Assembly: GCA_031264825.1 (NCBI GenBank)
Contig: JAISDL010000069.1
Coordinates: forward strand, 1-13,216
Length of the DNA stretch: 13,216 bases
Direction of reading: 5' to 3'
From: Accumulibacter sp.
Lineage (GTDB): Bacteria > Pseudomonadota > Gammaproteobacteria > Burkholderiales > Rhodocyclaceae
A program made the translations under genes and the position numbers. Every line of letters starts with the position of its first letter. Within the stretch, counting starts at the first letter, position 1. Under the pieces are notes generated by a model. That model had not been told where the DNA came from and did not search any database. It saw only the letters and a list, made by a program, of their open reading frames with translations. Positions 12,231-13,216 of this stretch are shown piece by piece.

Positions 12231-13073
12231 TCATTGCCGTACTTCGCGCGCGTCGGGTGGGGGCGGGAATTCGCCGTTGCTGCGGAAAGGGTTGATGTCG
12301 ATCCCGCCGCGGCGGGTGTAGCGCGCGCAGACCGCCAAGGCTTCGGGCGCGCAGCGTTTCAGAAGGTCGCAATAGATGCGCTCGACGCACTGCTCGTGAA
12401 ATTCGCTGTACCGCCTGAACGAGACGATGTAGCGCAAGAGTCCCGCCGCGTCGATCGGACGCCCCCGGTAACGGACGCTGATCGTCGCCCAGTCGGGTTG
12501 TCCGGTCACCGGGCAGTTCGATTTCAGGAGGTGCGAATAAAGCGTTTTTTCGACGACGGGGGCCTCGGTGACGCTCAGAAAGCCGGGTTCGGGAGCGTAA
12601 GAGGCATAGGGAGTGTGGGTATCGCAATCGATGTCGAGCGCGTCGAGGCAATCGCTCCCTGAAAAGCTGGCAAATCGCCTTGGTACGGCTTCGGGAAGAA
12701 AAACTTCGACGCCGACCTTGTCGCCCGAAGCGGCGGAGAGGTCTTTCTCCAAGGTCACCGCGACCGCGTCGGCGTCGGGAAAAGACGTTTGATTGAGCGA
12801 ATTGAGGTAAAGCTTCAGCGACTTCGATTCGATCAGATTCGGCGTCGTCGCCGGAACGCGAAAACGCCCGACCGCGACGGCGGGCTTGCCTTTCGCGTCG
12901 AGCCACGAAAGTTCGTAGGCGTTCCATACGTCTTCGCCGACGAAAGGGAGCGGCTCGGTCAGCCCGATTTCGCGGCGCTTTTCCGCGCGGGGGATCGGAA
13001 ACAGGAGTTCCGGGGCGTATTGTTCCGTATAAGGCGCGGGTTTGCCGAGCGGCGAGTCGAGTTCGGTTCGCAT
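12231..13073 (-). CDS. queF: NADPH-dependent 7-cyano-7-deazaguanine reductase, type II (long form)
   Basis: A 280-residue QueF that reduces preQ0 to preQ1 for queuosine in tRNA. The length matches the E. coli-type bimodular form (282) rather than the ~160-residue short form. SNCPVTGQPDWA holds the catalytic Cys187 and Asp194; SEFHEQC holds His226 and Glu227; all four sit three residues before the E. coli positions C190, D197, H229, E230. ESKSLKLYLNSL is the NADPH-binding motif, and the end RRGGIDINPFRSN is typical. The start ATG at 13073 fits the conserved LGKPAPYTEQYAPELL beginning. TATAAT lies only 8 nt before the ATG, leaving little or no 5' leader. No other queuosine gene is in the window. 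Confidence 0.96.
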   Translation of the reverse strand: MRTELDSPLGKPAPYTEQYAPELLFPIPRAEKRREIGLTEPLPFVGEDVWNAYELSWLDAKGKPAVAVGRFRVPATTPNLIESKSLKLYLNSLNQTSFPDADAVAVTLEKDLSAASGDKVGVEVFLPEAVPRRFASFSGSDCLDALDIDCDTHTPYASYAPEPGFLSVTEAPVVEKTLYSHLLKSNCPVTGQPDWATISVRYRGRPIDAAGLLRYIVSFRRYSEFHEQCVERIYCDLLKRCAPEALAVCARYTRRGGIDINPFRSNGEFPPPPDAREVRQ

Positions 13074-13081
13074 GGTGGTCG

Positions 13082-13087
13082 ATTATA
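13082..13087 (-). promoter_or_regulatory. -10 hexamer of a queF promoter
   Basis: TATAAT reads on the minus strand, 8 nt before the queF ATG. No TTGACA-like hexamer stands 16-18 nt upstream (the stretch is GC-rich), so an activator or an extended element may be needed. Confidence 0.45.
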
Positions 13088-13112
13088 TTAGAAAACCGCG
13101 CTTGCCCTCAGG

Positions 13113-13135
13113 CGGACGTCTGGAAAAAACGTCCG
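13113..13135. promoter_or_regulatory. Inverted repeat upstream of queF
   Basis: CGGACGT (13113-13119) and ACGTCCG (13129-13135) are exact inverted copies around a 9-nt A-rich loop, about 26-53 bp upstream of the TATAAT. Its position suits a regulator binding site. No known preQ1 riboswitch can be recognised, and the site would lie outside the transcript. Confidence 0.35.
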
Positions 13136-13154
13136 ATAGGTAAAAGAATGCCGC

Positions 13155-13183
13155 GCAAAAGACGACCGAGCGTGGACACTCGG
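13155..13183 (-). terminator. Intrinsic terminator of a gene beyond the right edge
   Basis: On the minus strand CCGAGTGT and CACGCTCGG form a stem of about 7-8 pairs including one G-T, with a tiny loop, followed by TCGTCTTTTG. It lies just after a TAG at 13189-13187. Confidence 0.45.
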
Positions 13184-13186
13184 CGA

Positions 13187-13216
13187 CTACACCGCCTCGC
13201 GCGTTTTCAGCCATTC
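13187..13216 (-). CDS. Possible 3' end of a gene entering from the right edge
   Basis: On the minus strand the frame EWLKTREAV is followed by TAG (13189-13187) and then the terminator-like hairpin. Nine codons are too few for identification. The case rests only on an open frame ending next to a terminator in the right orientation. Confidence 0.3.
   Translation of the reverse strand, partial: EWLKTREAV

Overview
Chromosomal segment of a GC-rich proteobacterium. Betaproteobacteria fit best: the order rnm/yciV, yciO, M50 protease, trpS, scpA, scpB, rluB and the long type II queF resemble betaproteobacterial arrangements. This placement comes from gene content and order as I recall them, not from a search.

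Positions 1-461 hold no convincing complete gene and are packed with palindromic repeats. From 462 to 6598 runs a tight plus-strand block: RNase AM-like PHP exonuclease (rnm), YciO, a site-2-protease-type M50 peptidase, tryptophanyl-tRNA synthetase with a four-cysteine Fe-S-type motif, ScpA, ScpB and RluB. Junctions are a few bases long or overlap; scpA/scpB and scpB/rluB each overlap by 20 bases. The shared themes are RNA maturation, translation and chromosome segregation.

At 6598 a two-gene cassette is joined to rluB through a TAATG overlap: an AAA15/OLD-like ATPase and a DUF3226/TOPRIM-like protein. Base composition becomes visibly more AT-rich inside the cassette. ATPase plus TOPRIM pairs are a recurring design of anti-phage systems such as PARIS, Gabija and OLD, so this is the best candidate for an uncharacterised defence module here. 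A conserved but uncharacterised P-loop protein follows (8450-9397), convergent with an MFS exporter (9427-10641, minus).

From 10642 to 11177 lies a second repeat cluster, then a zinc-ribbon/DUF2628 membrane protein (11178-11906, plus), tRNA-Leu(CAA) (minus) and queF (minus).

The most striking non-coding structure is a repeat family with four members (351-422, 9286-9414, 10800-10921, 10992-11120). Each has arms of phased 7-bp units (NNNTCAG), a 9-nt spacer and a 7-bp GC hairpin. Two members are complete 129-bp elements built 35+59+35, in opposite orientation, with a compensatory base-pair change in the hairpin stem. One complete copy supplies the last ~36 codons and the stop codon of the P-loop gene. 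The other two are half elements fused to a different ~54-bp palindromic module that also occurs alone near the left edge.
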